This document shows, piece by piece, positions 25,437-32,752 of a stretch of 64,000 bases of DNA. The stretch lies in NCBI RefSeq assembly GCF_026020075.1, contig NZ_CP102772.1, forward strand, positions 3,801,001 to 3,865,000, given 5' to 3'. The notes below the pieces were generated by a model. The model was not told the DNA's origin. It saw only the letters and a program-made list of their open reading frames with translations, and ran no database searches. Each line of letters starts with the position of its first letter. Position 1 is the first letter of the stretch. Both the position numbers and the translations under genes were made by a program. This stretch comes from Bosea sp. NBC_00550 (GTDB taxonomy: Bacteria; Pseudomonadota; Alphaproteobacteria; Rhizobiales; Beijerinckiaceae).

Positions 25437-26327
25437 ATGAACGAGCGCACCCCCGTCCTCGATGTCGTCTGCCATCTCATCCTGCTGGCGGGCGCCGCGC
25501 TCGTCTGCCTGCCGATCTATTTCGTCTTCGTCACCGGCACGCTCTCCCAGCAGGAAATCATGCGGGTGCCGATGTCCTGGCTCCCCGGCGACCAGTTCTT
25601 CGTGAACCTGCAGACCGTGCGCAGAAGTGCCAATTTCGGCCGGCTGCTGCTCAACTCCTTCATCGTCGCCTGCGGCATCACGATCGGGAAGCTGTCGATC
25701 TCCGTGATCGCGGCCTTCGCCGTGACCTATTTCCGCTTCCCCTTCCGGATGACGGCCTTCTGGCTGATCTTCATGTCGCTGATGCTGCCGATCGAGGTGC
25801 GCATCGTGCCGACCTATGAGTCGGCAGCAAATGTCGCCCTGCCGCTCAATATCCTCGGTTCCTGGCTCGGCGTGCAGACGCTGGTCGATCTCGACTGGAA
25901 CCTGGTCAACACCTATCCCGGCCTCATCCTGCCGCTGATCGCCTCCGCGACGGCGACATTCCTTTTCCGCCAGTTCTTCCTCACCGTGCCCGATGAGCTC
26001 TGCGAGGCGGCGCGCATCGACGGCGCCAGCCCCTGGCAATTCTTCCGCCTGATCCTGCTGCCGCTGTCGCGCTCCAACATCGTCGCGCTGGCGATCATTC
26101 TCTTCCTGATGGGCTGGAACCAGTATCTCTGGCCGCTGCTGATGACGACCGAGCAGGGCATGACGACGGCCGTGATCGGCCTGAAGAAGCTTCTGCCCCA
26201 GGCCGATGGGCTGCCCTCCTGGCATCTGCTGATGAACGCCTCGCTCCTGACCATGCTGCCGCCCGCCATCGTCATCCTTCTCCTTCAGCGTTGGTTCGTG
26301 AAGGGGCTGGTCGACAGCGGCAAATAA
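25437..26327 (+). CDS. ugpE: Ugp-type ABC transporter permease (second subunit)
   Basis: MalG-type permease of 296 residues with six membrane helices and EAA loop 'EAARIDGASPWQFFRLILLPL'. Its N terminus is short and the C terminus ends near the 'QRWFVKGLVDSGK' motif typical of the family. It forms a heterodimer with the preceding permease. Normally an ATPase (UgpC) would follow, but here the next gene is a phosphodiesterase, so the pump must borrow an ATPase from elsewhere. Confidence 0.92.
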   Translation: MNERTPVLDVVCHLILLAGAALVCLPIYFVFVTGTLSQQEIMRVPMSWLPGDQFFVNLQTVRRSANFGRLLLNSFIVACGITIGKLSISVIAAFAVTYFRFPFRMTAFWLIFMSLMLPIEVRIVPTYESAANVALPLNILGSWLGVQTLVDLDWNLVNTYPGLILPLIASATATFLFRQFFLTVPDELCEAARIDGASPWQFFRLILLPLSRSNIVALAIILFLMGWNQYLWPLLMTTEQGMTTAVIGLKKLLPQADGLPSWHLLMNASLLTMLPPAIVILLLQRWFVKGLVDSGK

Positions 26328-26357
26328 CGACCAAGACATACGAACAGGGCTTCCATC

Positions 26358-27098
26358 ATGCGGATCATCGGACATCGCGGCGCGCGCAACATCTGGGCGG
26401 AGAACAGCCTCGGCGGCTTCCGCAACGTCTGCGGCCTGAAGGTCGACGCGGTCGAGCTCGACGTGCACCTGTCGAGCGATGGCGAGATCATGGTCATCCA
26501 TGACCCGCTGCTCGACCGCACAACCGACCACAAGGGCCCGGTCGGGCAGCTCTCCAGCGCCGCGCTGGGCAAGGTCCGGCTCAACGACACGCTGGGCGAG
26601 ACGATCCCGACGCTCGCCGCCGTGCTCGATGTCTTCGCCCCGACGGGCATCGAGCTGGAAATCGAGATGAAGATGGATGCCTTCGGCAATCCCTATCCGG
26701 GCCTGCTGGACAAGGTCATCGCCCTGGTCGAAGCGCGCAAGCTGGCGTCGCGCGTGGTGCTGACCTGCTTCGTGCCGGAGGTGATCGAGGAAATCCGTGC
26801 CAAGGCGCCCGGCATGCGCCGCCTCGCCTCGGTCGACCGCCGCTCCTGCGAGGCTTTCGGCGGGATCGATGCGACGCTGCGACGCTTCGTCGATCTCGGC
26901 TGCATCATCGCGGTCGACCAATCGATGCTGCGCCTCGCTCTCGATCGCGCCCTCGACATCGTCGGGCGCGACAAGCTCGGCGTCTGGGTGCCCAACACAG
27001 TGGCCGAACTCGATCATTGGCTTGGCCAGCCGGTCTCGCAGATCACCAGCGATCGCCCCGATCTCGCTTTGCAATTGCTGGCCGCCAAGGCGAGATGA
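26358..27098 (+). CDS. ugpQ: Glycerophosphodiester phosphodiesterase
   Basis: TIM-barrel enzyme of 246 residues that splits glycerophosphodiesters into glycerol 3-phosphate and an alcohol. The catalytic set is visible: His6-Arg7 in 'GHRGA', Glu33 and Asp35 in 'VELDVH', and His48 in 'HDP'. 'EIEMKMD' supplies a further acidic ligand. No signal peptide is present, so it acts after import, like E. coli UgpQ. It lies 30 bases after the permease and closes the operon. In this setting the released alcohol may be a polyol that the dehydrogenase and kinase upstream can use. Confidence 0.92.
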   Translation: MRIIGHRGARNIWAENSLGGFRNVCGLKVDAVELDVHLSSDGEIMVIHDPLLDRTTDHKGPVGQLSSAALGKVRLNDTLGETIPTLAAVLDVFAPTGIELEIEMKMDAFGNPYPGLLDKVIALVEARKLASRVVLTCFVPEVIEEIRAKAPGMRRLASVDRRSCEAFGGIDATLRRFVDLGCIIAVDQSMLRLALDRALDIVGRDKLGVWVPNTVAELDHWLGQPVSQITSDRPDLALQLLAAKAR

Positions 27099-27164
27099 GG
27101 CCGTGACCGTCGCAGTGTCGCGTGCCCGGCCGGGCGAGGTCGGGACGTCGATCGCCGTCCGCGC

Positions 27165-27319
27165 GACCAGCCGCGGGATTTGACGGCCGGAATCGTCCAT
27201 CTCGACGTCGGTAGTTTCCACCGCCCCATCAGGCCGTCTATCTCGGCGAGCTGTTCGACGGCTTGATCGAACGGGACTGGGCGATCATCGCCACGGGCGA
27301 CCGCTATCTCGCCCGATAG
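27165..27319 (+). pseudogene. N-terminal relic of a mannitol/fructuronate dehydrogenase
   Basis: The frame through 27189 reads 'DLTAGIVHLDVGSFHR', and after a one-base loss near 27224 the next frame reads 'HQAVYLGELFDGLIERDWAII' before a stop at 27317-27319. This is the NAD-binding start of long-chain polyol dehydrogenases (compare the intact gene at 33807, 'PGIVHIGLGGFHRAHMARY'). The rest of the gene, over 400 codons, is gone. It sits right after the phosphodiesterase gene, so the ancestral operon may have carried a second polyol dehydrogenase. Confidence 0.65.
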
Positions 27320-27555
27320 GACCGGTGACGTACGCCCAAGTCCCGTAGGCGAGCGGTCGAAGCGATAAAGCCCGAGGCGGTGCGGGATGGCTGCGCGCCG
27401 CGGACGCAGCTCACGCAGGGCAGGCCGGGATCGTTCGGTTTCAGGCGATTGCCGGCCTTGAGCAGGCCCCCGGGACAGCGGCTGTGCCACATACCCTGGA
27501 ACAGCGCTGGCAAGACGCTCCGACCGCTCGCCCACTCCGAAATCATGAAGTATTA
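27320..27555. other. Non-coding stretch after the dehydrogenase relic
   Basis: No supported gene. Base composition falls towards AT at the right end, where a promoter for the gene at 27631 is likely. Minus-strand open frames here are short and match nothing I recognise. Confidence 0.45.
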
Positions 27556-27625
27556 TTTGTGGAACCATATCCCGACTGAGAAGTTTATCTCATAATCCAC
27601 AAAATATTATGCAGATATCGGGATA
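27556..27625 (+). promoter_or_regulatory. Two interleaved inverted repeats in a 5' leader
   Basis: TTTGTGGA (27556-27563) pairs with TCCACAAA (27596-27603), and TATCCCGA (27568-27575) pairs with TCGGGATA (27618-27625). The order A-B-A'-B' allows a pseudoknot or two alternative folds. B' contains the GGGATA ribosome site just before ATG 27631, so folding could control translation. Evidence is complementarity only. Confidence 0.45.
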
Positions 27626-27630
27626 GTAAA

Positions 27631-27924
27631 ATGAAAAAGCTGCTGTTCGTTACGATGATCGCTTCGGCGATTTCTTTTGGCGCCGTGGCCCAGACGTCCA
27701 CGACCGCGCCGACGCCTAACTCTCCGGTGGACGCGAATGCCCCGCTGCCAGGGGCGAACAGTTTCACCGAGGGGCAAGCCAAGAGCCGCCTCGAAGCCAA
27801 CGGTTATTCGGACGTAACGGGGCTGAAGAAGGACGAGAACGGTGTCTGGAAAGGCACCGCCATGAATGCCGGCGCGAAAGTCGACGTCTCCGTCGATTAC
27901 CGCGGCAACATCGTCCGCCATTGA
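27631..27924 (+). CDS. Small exported PepSY-like protein
   Basis: A 97-residue protein with a clear signal peptide (basic MKK start, hydrophobic run, cleavage after 'GAVA' near residue 20). A Thr/Pro linker follows, then one PepSY-like unit: 'SFTEGQAKSRLEANGYSDVTGLKKDENGVWKGTA...VSVDYRGNI'. Such small periplasmic proteins are frequent in rhizobia and may modulate proteases or bind metals; the role is unknown. The start is firm: the AT-rich leader and folded ribosome site lie directly upstream. Confidence 0.82.
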   Translation: MKKLLFVTMIASAISFGAVAQTSTTAPTPNSPVDANAPLPGANSFTEGQAKSRLEANGYSDVTGLKKDENGVWKGTAMNAGAKVDVSVDYRGNIVRH

Positions 27925-27960
27925 TCAAATTTCTCCCCTCAGGATTTTCTGGAGACGTTT

Positions 27961-28527
27961 ATGACCCGTACAATCACCCGTTCTTACGACACCTATGAGA
28001 TCGCCGCCGCCGTGGTCGAAAACCTCGAAGCGTCAGGCATCTCGGATTCCAGCATCAGCGTCATCGGCAAGGATGAACGCGTCAAGGAAAGCAATGCGGC
28101 CGAAGGCGCCGGCATCGGTGCAGGCGTCGGTGGTACGGCCGGCCTGCTAGCCGGTCTTGGCATCCTGGCCATCCCCGGTATCGGTCCGGTCGTGGCTGCG
28201 GGCTGGCTTGCCGCCGCGGCGGCCGGCGCTGTCGCCGGCGCGGCTGCCGGGGGTCTCGTCGGCTCCCTGACCTCAGCGGGCGTCGACGAGGACGAAGCGA
28301 ACTATCATGCCGAAACGGTCCGCCGCGGCGGAACCGTGGTATCCGTGAAGGCTCCGGACGAGCACGCGGCGACCGTCGAGGCCATCATGGACAACGCCAC
28401 GCCGATCGATCGCGATACGCGCCTTGCAAGCTACCGAGAAGAAGGCTGGACGAGCTTCGACGAAAACGCTGCCCCCTATAACAGGCCTGCATCCCCTAAT
28501 GGGCGCGCCCAATTCCCGGTCGACTGA
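27961..28527 (+). CDS. General-stress-type protein with glycine-zipper segment
   Basis: A 188-residue protein resembling bacterial general stress protein 17M-like/YflT-type families. The N-terminal 45 residues form a small alpha/beta unit ('RSYDTYEIAAAVVENLEASGI..ISVIGKDE'). A long Gly/Ala-rich hydrophobic stretch follows at about 48-100, like a glycine zipper that could insert into membranes. Then comes another alpha/beta unit ('ANYHAETVRRGGTVVSVKAP'). A GC-rich hairpin terminator follows the stop. It is probably stress-induced together with the preceding PepSY protein. Confidence 0.8.
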   Translation: MTRTITRSYDTYEIAAAVVENLEASGISDSSISVIGKDERVKESNAAEGAGIGAGVGGTAGLLAGLGILAIPGIGPVVAAGWLAAAAAGAVAGAAAGGLVGSLTSAGVDEDEANYHAETVRRGGTVVSVKAPDEHAATVEAIMDNATPIDRDTRLASYREEGWTSFDENAAPYNRPASPNGRAQFPVD

Positions 28528-28552
28528 CGTCGCCCACTGACACGTCGCGAGA

Positions 28553-28580
28553 GGGCCTCCGGATTATCGTCTGGAGGCCC
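28553..28580 (+). terminator. Rho-independent-type hairpin
   Basis: GGGCCTCC (28553-28560) and GGAGGCCC (28573-28580) are perfect complements around 12 bases, followed by CTTCCGTTATTT. It lies 26 bases after the stop at 28527. Confidence 0.75.
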
Positions 28581-28749
28581 CTTCCGTTATTTATCCATGC
28601 CCGTTCTTGATGACGACTTAGGCGGATCGGACGGCTTGCGCAGTTAGGGAACACCTGAGGTCCAGGTTCAGCCTCCGCGCGGGGCTCGATCGCAAGGATT
28701 GTTCCGCTCGGCGTCACTGCATCAGAGACCGAAATCATCGCGAGGGCCA

Positions 28750-29046
28750 ATGAACTGGATAGTCGCCATAGGCTCCCTGGCCGCTTTGTGTTCGATGATC
28801 AGCTTTGTGCCTCAAGCCTGGCGCATCGTCCGCAGCCGCGACACAGCTTCCATTTCGCCCGTGACCTACAGCCTGACGGTGACAGGTTTTGCCCTTTGGA
28901 CAGCATATGGCCTTGGCCTGGGCGAGTGGCCGCTCATCGTCACGAATAGCGTCTGCTTTGGACTATCCGCGTTTATTCTCCTGATGACCTTGCTTCCGCA
29001 GGCGAAAAAAGACGCCTTAGCGGACACGATCGATCCGAAGATGTGA
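28750..29046 (+). CDS. SemiSWEET family sugar transporter
   Basis: A 98-residue membrane protein with three predicted helices and the PQ-loop motif 'SFVPQAWRIVRSRDTASIS' in helix 1. These are the marks of SemiSWEETs, which work as dimers and let sugars cross the membrane down a gradient. 'TYSLTVTGFALWTAYGLGLGEWPLIVTN' contains the conserved Trp and Asn of the family substrate pocket. ATG 28750 has GAGGG upstream; an earlier in-frame start is unsupported. It stands alone between terminators. Confidence 0.9.
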   Translation: MNWIVAIGSLAALCSMISFVPQAWRIVRSRDTASISPVTYSLTVTGFALWTAYGLGLGEWPLIVTNSVCFGLSAFILLMTLLPQAKKDALADTIDPKM

Positions 29047-29220
29047 TTCCGTCCCGGGCGCCAAGCAGCCAACCCCAAACTCGCAAAGCCAATGATCGCG
29101 CCCGTCCGCGCCCCCGAGGCGGCCACAGCGGATGGCAGGAGTTGGAACGACTGCAAAGCTATTCAACAGAAGATGAGGCCGCCAACTGAGGCGGCCTCTC
29201 GGACTGAGCGGCTAGTGGCG

Positions 29221-29511
29221 CTACTTCAATTGAAGCACGATTGCGCCCTCCGCGACTGCGGGGGCACCAACACCGATGTTGGACGCGTTCTCCTTTATCC
29301 AGTCTCGCGCTTTCTGTAGGCTTTCATCCGTGCCGGCCTTGTCACTGCAGACCGTGACGGAAATGCCGCCATCTCCAGTGTGGATGAGCGAGTAACTCAC
29401 AAATCCCTTCACCGACCGGATGAGGCTCTCAACGTCCGTCTTCCGCTTCTCTAGCACGTCGAAAAGCTCTTTCGCTCCCTTGCCGGAATAGGTTCTTACG
29501 ACCGCGTGCAT
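29221..29511 (-). CDS. Small conserved protein, dimeric alpha/beta-barrel-like
   Basis: A 96-residue soluble protein. ATG 29511 is preferred over 29517 since the GGGAGGA ribosome site ends 6 bases before it and would touch the earlier ATG. The pattern 'HAVVRTYSGKGAKELFDVLEKRKTDVESLIRSVKGFVSYSLIHTGDGGISVTVCSD' resembles ferredoxin-like (ABM/dimeric barrel) folds that are widespread in rhizobial hypotheticals. No catalytic residues are apparent. It is a single gene with no operon partner. Confidence 0.8.
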   Translation of the reverse strand: MHAVVRTYSGKGAKELFDVLEKRKTDVESLIRSVKGFVSYSLIHTGDGGISVTVCSDKAGTDESLQKARDWIKENASNIGVGAPAVAEGAIVLQLK

Positions 29512-29681
29512 GGCCATTCCTCCCTTTTGGCCCGCCAGCCGCGATAGTTATGCTCCCATCCCCCGCGATAGCCTAATTGGGACAGCGTGAAATTTGAAAC
29601 TGGGTTATCTCCATTTGCGAGAAAACCGGGCTTAATGCTGCGGATTGCGGAACACTTGGGAGCGCACCGCATTCTGCGGTG

Positions 29682-29909
29682 ATGGCTCGTTATTTCTTCC
29701 ACACTCGCGATGGCGAGAAAGCAGACATCGACGATGAAGGTATTGATCTGCCCGACGACAAGGCCGCGACAAATGCGGCCAAAGAGCTACTATCCGCAAT
29801 GACCACGGAGAAACTTCCGAATGGCGACCATATGGCCATTTCGGTAACGGTCCTGAACGCACAGGGCGCAGAAATCTATATCGCGAAGCTGACCCTCGAT
29901 GGGCACTAG
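29682..29909 (+). CDS. DUF6894-type small protein
   Basis: A 75-residue protein starting 'MARYFFHTRDGEKADIDDEGIDLPD', the typical start of DUF6894 proteins of Hyphomicrobiales, continuing 'AATNAAKELLSAM'. The short beta-rich tail 'MAISVTVLNAQGAEIYIAKLTL' is also typical. Function is unknown; many are linked to stress. Its stop overlaps by 4 bases the stop of the convergent gene. ATG 29682 was chosen over the GTG one codon earlier. Confidence 0.82.
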   Translation: MARYFFHTRDGEKADIDDEGIDLPDDKAATNAAKELLSAMTTEKLPNGDHMAISVTVLNAQGAEIYIAKLTLDGH

Positions 29910-30157
29910 ATCGAGGCCTCCGACACGCGGCCTGTGACTGCCAGATAGCGGTCACTCGAGTGGGTGACCGCAGCCACAATGGCTGTTCCGTCTTCGCAGA
30001 TAATCCTGACGCAAGTCATCAGGGCGGCCGGATCGAGCCCTGACGTATCGCAAAGCAAATACCCGGTGCGAGTATCGTCGTACGCGTTGCCGAACTGGTA
30101 GCGGAGCGGGAGCTCGCGACCGTCGCGCGTAATCAAGATTCCATGTCCCAATTTCAT
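29906..30157 (-). CDS. Small conserved hypothetical protein
   Basis: An 83-residue protein with alternating strands ('GHGILITRDGRELPLRYQFGNAYDDTRTGYLLCD') and two cysteines later in 'MTCVRIICEDG'. Proteins of this look are found in rhizobial genomes without annotation. It overlaps the DUF6894 gene tail to tail by four bases. No membrane segment or signal was found. Confidence 0.7.
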   Translation of the reverse strand: MKLGHGILITRDGRELPLRYQFGNAYDDTRTGYLLCDTSGLDPAALMTCVRIICEDGTAIVAAVTHSSDRYLAVTGRVSEASI

Positions 30158-30515
30158 GGCGATGTGTCTCCGCCTGGCGGCATCAATGTGTGCCGCGAGC
30201 GGTCATGTCCAAATAGGCTGTGGAGACAACTGCGCCAGCAGTATGCGCCGGCTCCTCCCCCGAGGCTGTGTCTTTTGACAGGCCGTTCCGGCGACGCGCG
30301 TCATTCGAGAGGGCGGCGTCTTACGCAAAAGCCCCGCCTGCGAAGCGGACGGGGCTTTCACACTCAGCGGTTGCGGGGGCCTGAACCACCACCGCGATCT
30401 CAATTGCAAAATACCAGCTGCCTGCTCTCCACGCCACATCGTCGGGCTCGACCATGCGCTCCGAGCAGCCTCGCCAGGTCAGTTCGCTCTCCGATCAGGT
30501 GTTGACCGGGCAGCC
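30158..30515. other. Gap containing a strong terminator
   Basis: No gene is supported. The only recognisable element is the hairpin at 30328-30358; the remainder is GC-rich sequence with no good ribosome sites. Confidence 0.5.
30328..30358 (-). terminator. Terminator after the inositol-phosphatase-family gene
   Basis: AAAGCCCCG (30328-30336) and CGGGGCTTT (30350-30358) are perfect complements around 13 bases. Read on the minus strand the stem ends in GGGGCTTTT, so it can end the transcript coming from 30516. The flanking A and T runs may let it act both ways. Confidence 0.75.
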
Positions 30516-31310
30516 TCAACTCAATCGGGATATCAGTTCGTCAACGACTGAGGCTGGGCCCACCAGCATGGGCTGGCGCGTCGGAAAGCCGTAATCCGGC
30601 TTGAGAAGATCGGAGAGCTCCAGGGCGGAACCATCGAGATAGCGTTCCACATGGCCGAGCGCCCTGGTGAACGGAAGGGCAGGAGCGAGATCCCACAGAT
30701 AGCATGGGCCGGTGATGATGGCATCGCAGCGACCCGCCGCCAGCATCATCAGGTGGTAGAGATTGGAACCGAGGTTATGCAGGCGGTAGCCTTCAACCCG
30801 GCGGACATCGATCGCGTCGTGGATCGAGGTGATCATGATGTTGCGGGTATCGGCCGCGACCGATGCCGGGCGGACCGGCATCGGCTCGCCGTTGAGGAGA
30901 GCCTTGCCGCCCTCGAAGACGAAGCTCTGGCGCGGGATGGGAAAATGCAGATACCCGCTGACGGGTTCCGTGCCGTCGATCAAGCCCATGCCGAGCCCCC
31001 AGACCGGCAAGCCCCGAGCGAACGACGCCGTGCCGTCGAGAGGGTCGATCGCCCATTGGCGGCTGGCGCCGGGCAGATACGACTCCGCCTCCTCTTCCGA
31101 TATCACTCCGATGTCGGGGGTGTGGGCCACCAGACGCTTGAGAACATGCGTGGACGCAGCCTGGTCCGCTTCGGTCACAGCCGAGCCGTCGCTCTTGTCC
31201 TGCGCACTCAACCTGCCATGGAGCGGCAGGGTGATGTCGTCGTATTCGCGGAATAGGCGCTCGACGAAGTCGAGATGACTGGTGGCGCGGCTCGAATGAT
31301 GGATGGTCAC
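30516..31310 (-). CDS. Inositol monophosphatase family protein
   Basis: Metal-dependent phosphatase of 264 residues from the IMPase/HisN/CysQ group. Glu72-Glu73 in 'ISEEE' and Asp89, Asp92 in 'DPLDGT' are the metal ligands. Near the C terminus the usual second 'WD' motif is present in 'CYLWDLAPALP'. The GTG start at 31310 overlaps the permease stop (GTGA). The substrate is not certain: sugar- or polyol-phosphates are likely from the operon. It is the last gene of what remains of a polyol transport operon. Confidence 0.85.
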   Translation of the reverse strand: MTIHHSSRATSHLDFVERLFREYDDITLPLHGRLSAQDKSDGSAVTEADQAASTHVLKRLVAHTPDIGVISEEEAESYLPGASRQWAIDPLDGTASFARGLPVWGLGMGLIDGTEPVSGYLHFPIPRQSFVFEGGKALLNGEPMPVRPASVAADTRNIMITSIHDAIDVRRVEGYRLHNLGSNLYHLMMLAAGRCDAIITGPCYLWDLAPALPFTRALGHVERYLDGSALELSDLLKPDYGFPTRQPMLVGPASVVDELISRLS

Positions 31311-32101
31311 GACATGCCTTTGACGAGATATTTCTGGGCGACGAAACAGAGGACGATGACGGGGAGCACGGCGACGACGCCGAGAGCGGAGACCTCGCCC
31401 CACAGGATTCCCCGCTCGGTCTTGAAGAAGACGACCGCGGTCGAGACCATGTTGACCTTGGAGGAGCTCAGGAACAGGGCGTAGGTGAACTCGTTCCAGG
31501 CGGCGAGGAAACACATGATCGCCGTGGCGAACAATCCCATGCGCACCTGTGGCAGCACGATCCTGACGAGCACCCCGAGACGGCTGCATCCATCGAGCAT
31601 CGCCGCCTCCTCGACCTCCGGCGCCAGCGCGGCCAGGTAACTGCGCATCATCAGCACGACGAAGGGCAGGTTGAAGACCATGAAGGTGACGATGAGGATC
31701 GCGTAGGTGTCGAGCATCTCGAAGGTCAGGCCGATGACGTAGAACGGCAGAACCAATGCGATCGAAGGGAATATCCGCGACGAGAGGATGGCGAAAACGA
31801 CGGCTTCCTTGCGCGGGAAGCTGAACTTGTGAATCGCGTAGGCTGCCGCCGTGCCCAGCGTCAGGCACACCGCGACATTGCAGAGCGACACGATCAGGCT
31901 GTCGACGATGTAGCCATACAGGCCATGATTGATGATCGCGGCCCGGTAGTTCTCGAGCGTCGGGCTGAAGATGAAGCGCGCCGGCTCATACAGCATCGCC
32001 CGCGTCTTGAACGACGTCACCAGCATGTAGAGGACGGGGAAAGCCGCGAAGACGCAGGCCAGCGCCAGCCAAACATAGTCTCGCAAGCGAGCCGGCATCA
32101 T
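31307..32101 (-). CDS. Sugar/polyol ABC transporter permease (MalG type)
   Basis: Six-helix permease of 264 residues with EAA loop 'EEAAMLDGCSRLGVLVRIVLPQ'. It matches the second permease of sorbitol/mannitol (Smo-type) importers. It starts at ATG 32101, overlapping the tail of a truncated first permease. With the binding protein, first permease and ATPase missing from this locus it is probably non-functional unless partners exist elsewhere. The phosphatase follows by a 4-base overlap. Confidence 0.88.
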   Translation of the reverse strand: MMPARLRDYVWLALACVFAAFPVLYMLVTSFKTRAMLYEPARFIFSPTLENYRAAIINHGLYGYIVDSLIVSLCNVAVCLTLGTAAAYAIHKFSFPRKEAVVFAILSSRIFPSIALVLPFYVIGLTFEMLDTYAILIVTFMVFNLPFVVLMMRSYLAALAPEVEEAAMLDGCSRLGVLVRIVLPQVRMGLFATAIMCFLAAWNEFTYALFLSSSKVNMVSTAVVFFKTERGILWGEVSALGVVAVLPVIVLCFVAQKYLVKGMS

Positions 32102-32235
32102 GTCGGTTGGCCCCTGCGACCGGTCGTCACCATAAGGGCCGAGAGAGCGGTGATGATGAGCACCAGTATGACGGCCGCAGCTGCGGAAAGACCGATCGAG
32201 CCCAGCGTGAAGGCCGTCTTGTAGACAGACGCGGC
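32098..32235 (-). pseudogene. C-terminal relic of the first (MalF-type) permease
   Basis: Only the last 45 or so codons remain, reading 'VYKTAFTLGSIGLSAAAA' then a final membrane helix and 'VTTGRRGQPT'. This is the normal end of MalF-type permeases that precede MalG-type ones. The stop overlaps the next permease start by 4 bases, the expected operon arrangement. Upstream of about 32235 the match ends abruptly and the sequence reads as a regulator in the opposite direction. Confidence 0.7.
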
Positions 32236-32635
32236 GCTCGTCGCTTCCCTGCGCGAGCAGATCGGCATCGCCGATAGCGTCGCCCAGTTTCCCAAGCTGA
32301 CGCGCGTGCTCTTCTCGGTCGGCGCCTGGAAGGAAGGCGGTTCGGGCCTGTTCGAAAGCCTGGATCAGAAGAGCCGCGACAAGGCGGCGGATGCCGGCGC
32401 TATCGCGGAAATCCTGGGGCATCTTTTCGATGCCCGCGGACGACGCATTTGCCAATCACTGTCCGACAGATGCCTCACGATCCCCTTCGACGATTTCAGC
32501 GCCGTCGCGGACCGGGTCGCGGTCGGCGGCAGCGCGCGCGCCCAGGCCGTCCTCGCCTGCGTCAAGGCCAAGGCCGCGACGACGCTCGTCACCGATTCCA
32601 GGACGGCGGAATTCGTCCTGTCGGAGCTGGGGTGA
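32222..32635 (+). pseudogene. C-terminal relic of a SorC/DeoR-like sugar-binding regulator
   Basis: The plus-strand frame reads 'DAALVASLREQIGIADSVAQ', then 'FSVGAWKEGGSGLFESLD', 'GAIAEILGHLFDARG', 'DRCLTIPFDDF' and 'TTLVTDSRTAEFVLSEL', the C-terminal half of a SorC-type sugar-binding domain. The helix-turn-helix and first half of the effector domain are missing; a stop (TAG at 32222) lies at the break. The break coincides with the truncated permease on the other strand, so one deletion removed both 5' ends and what lay between. Confidence 0.7.
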
Positions 32636-32752
32636 CGCTTTGCCCCTCGACACAGCACCTGTACTCGCATCGCCCTGCATGGTTGGGTGCGCCATGCCAC
32701 CCCGCGCCGTGATCGGTGGCGCTGCCGGCAGATTTCCCACGAGGCTCGAGAC

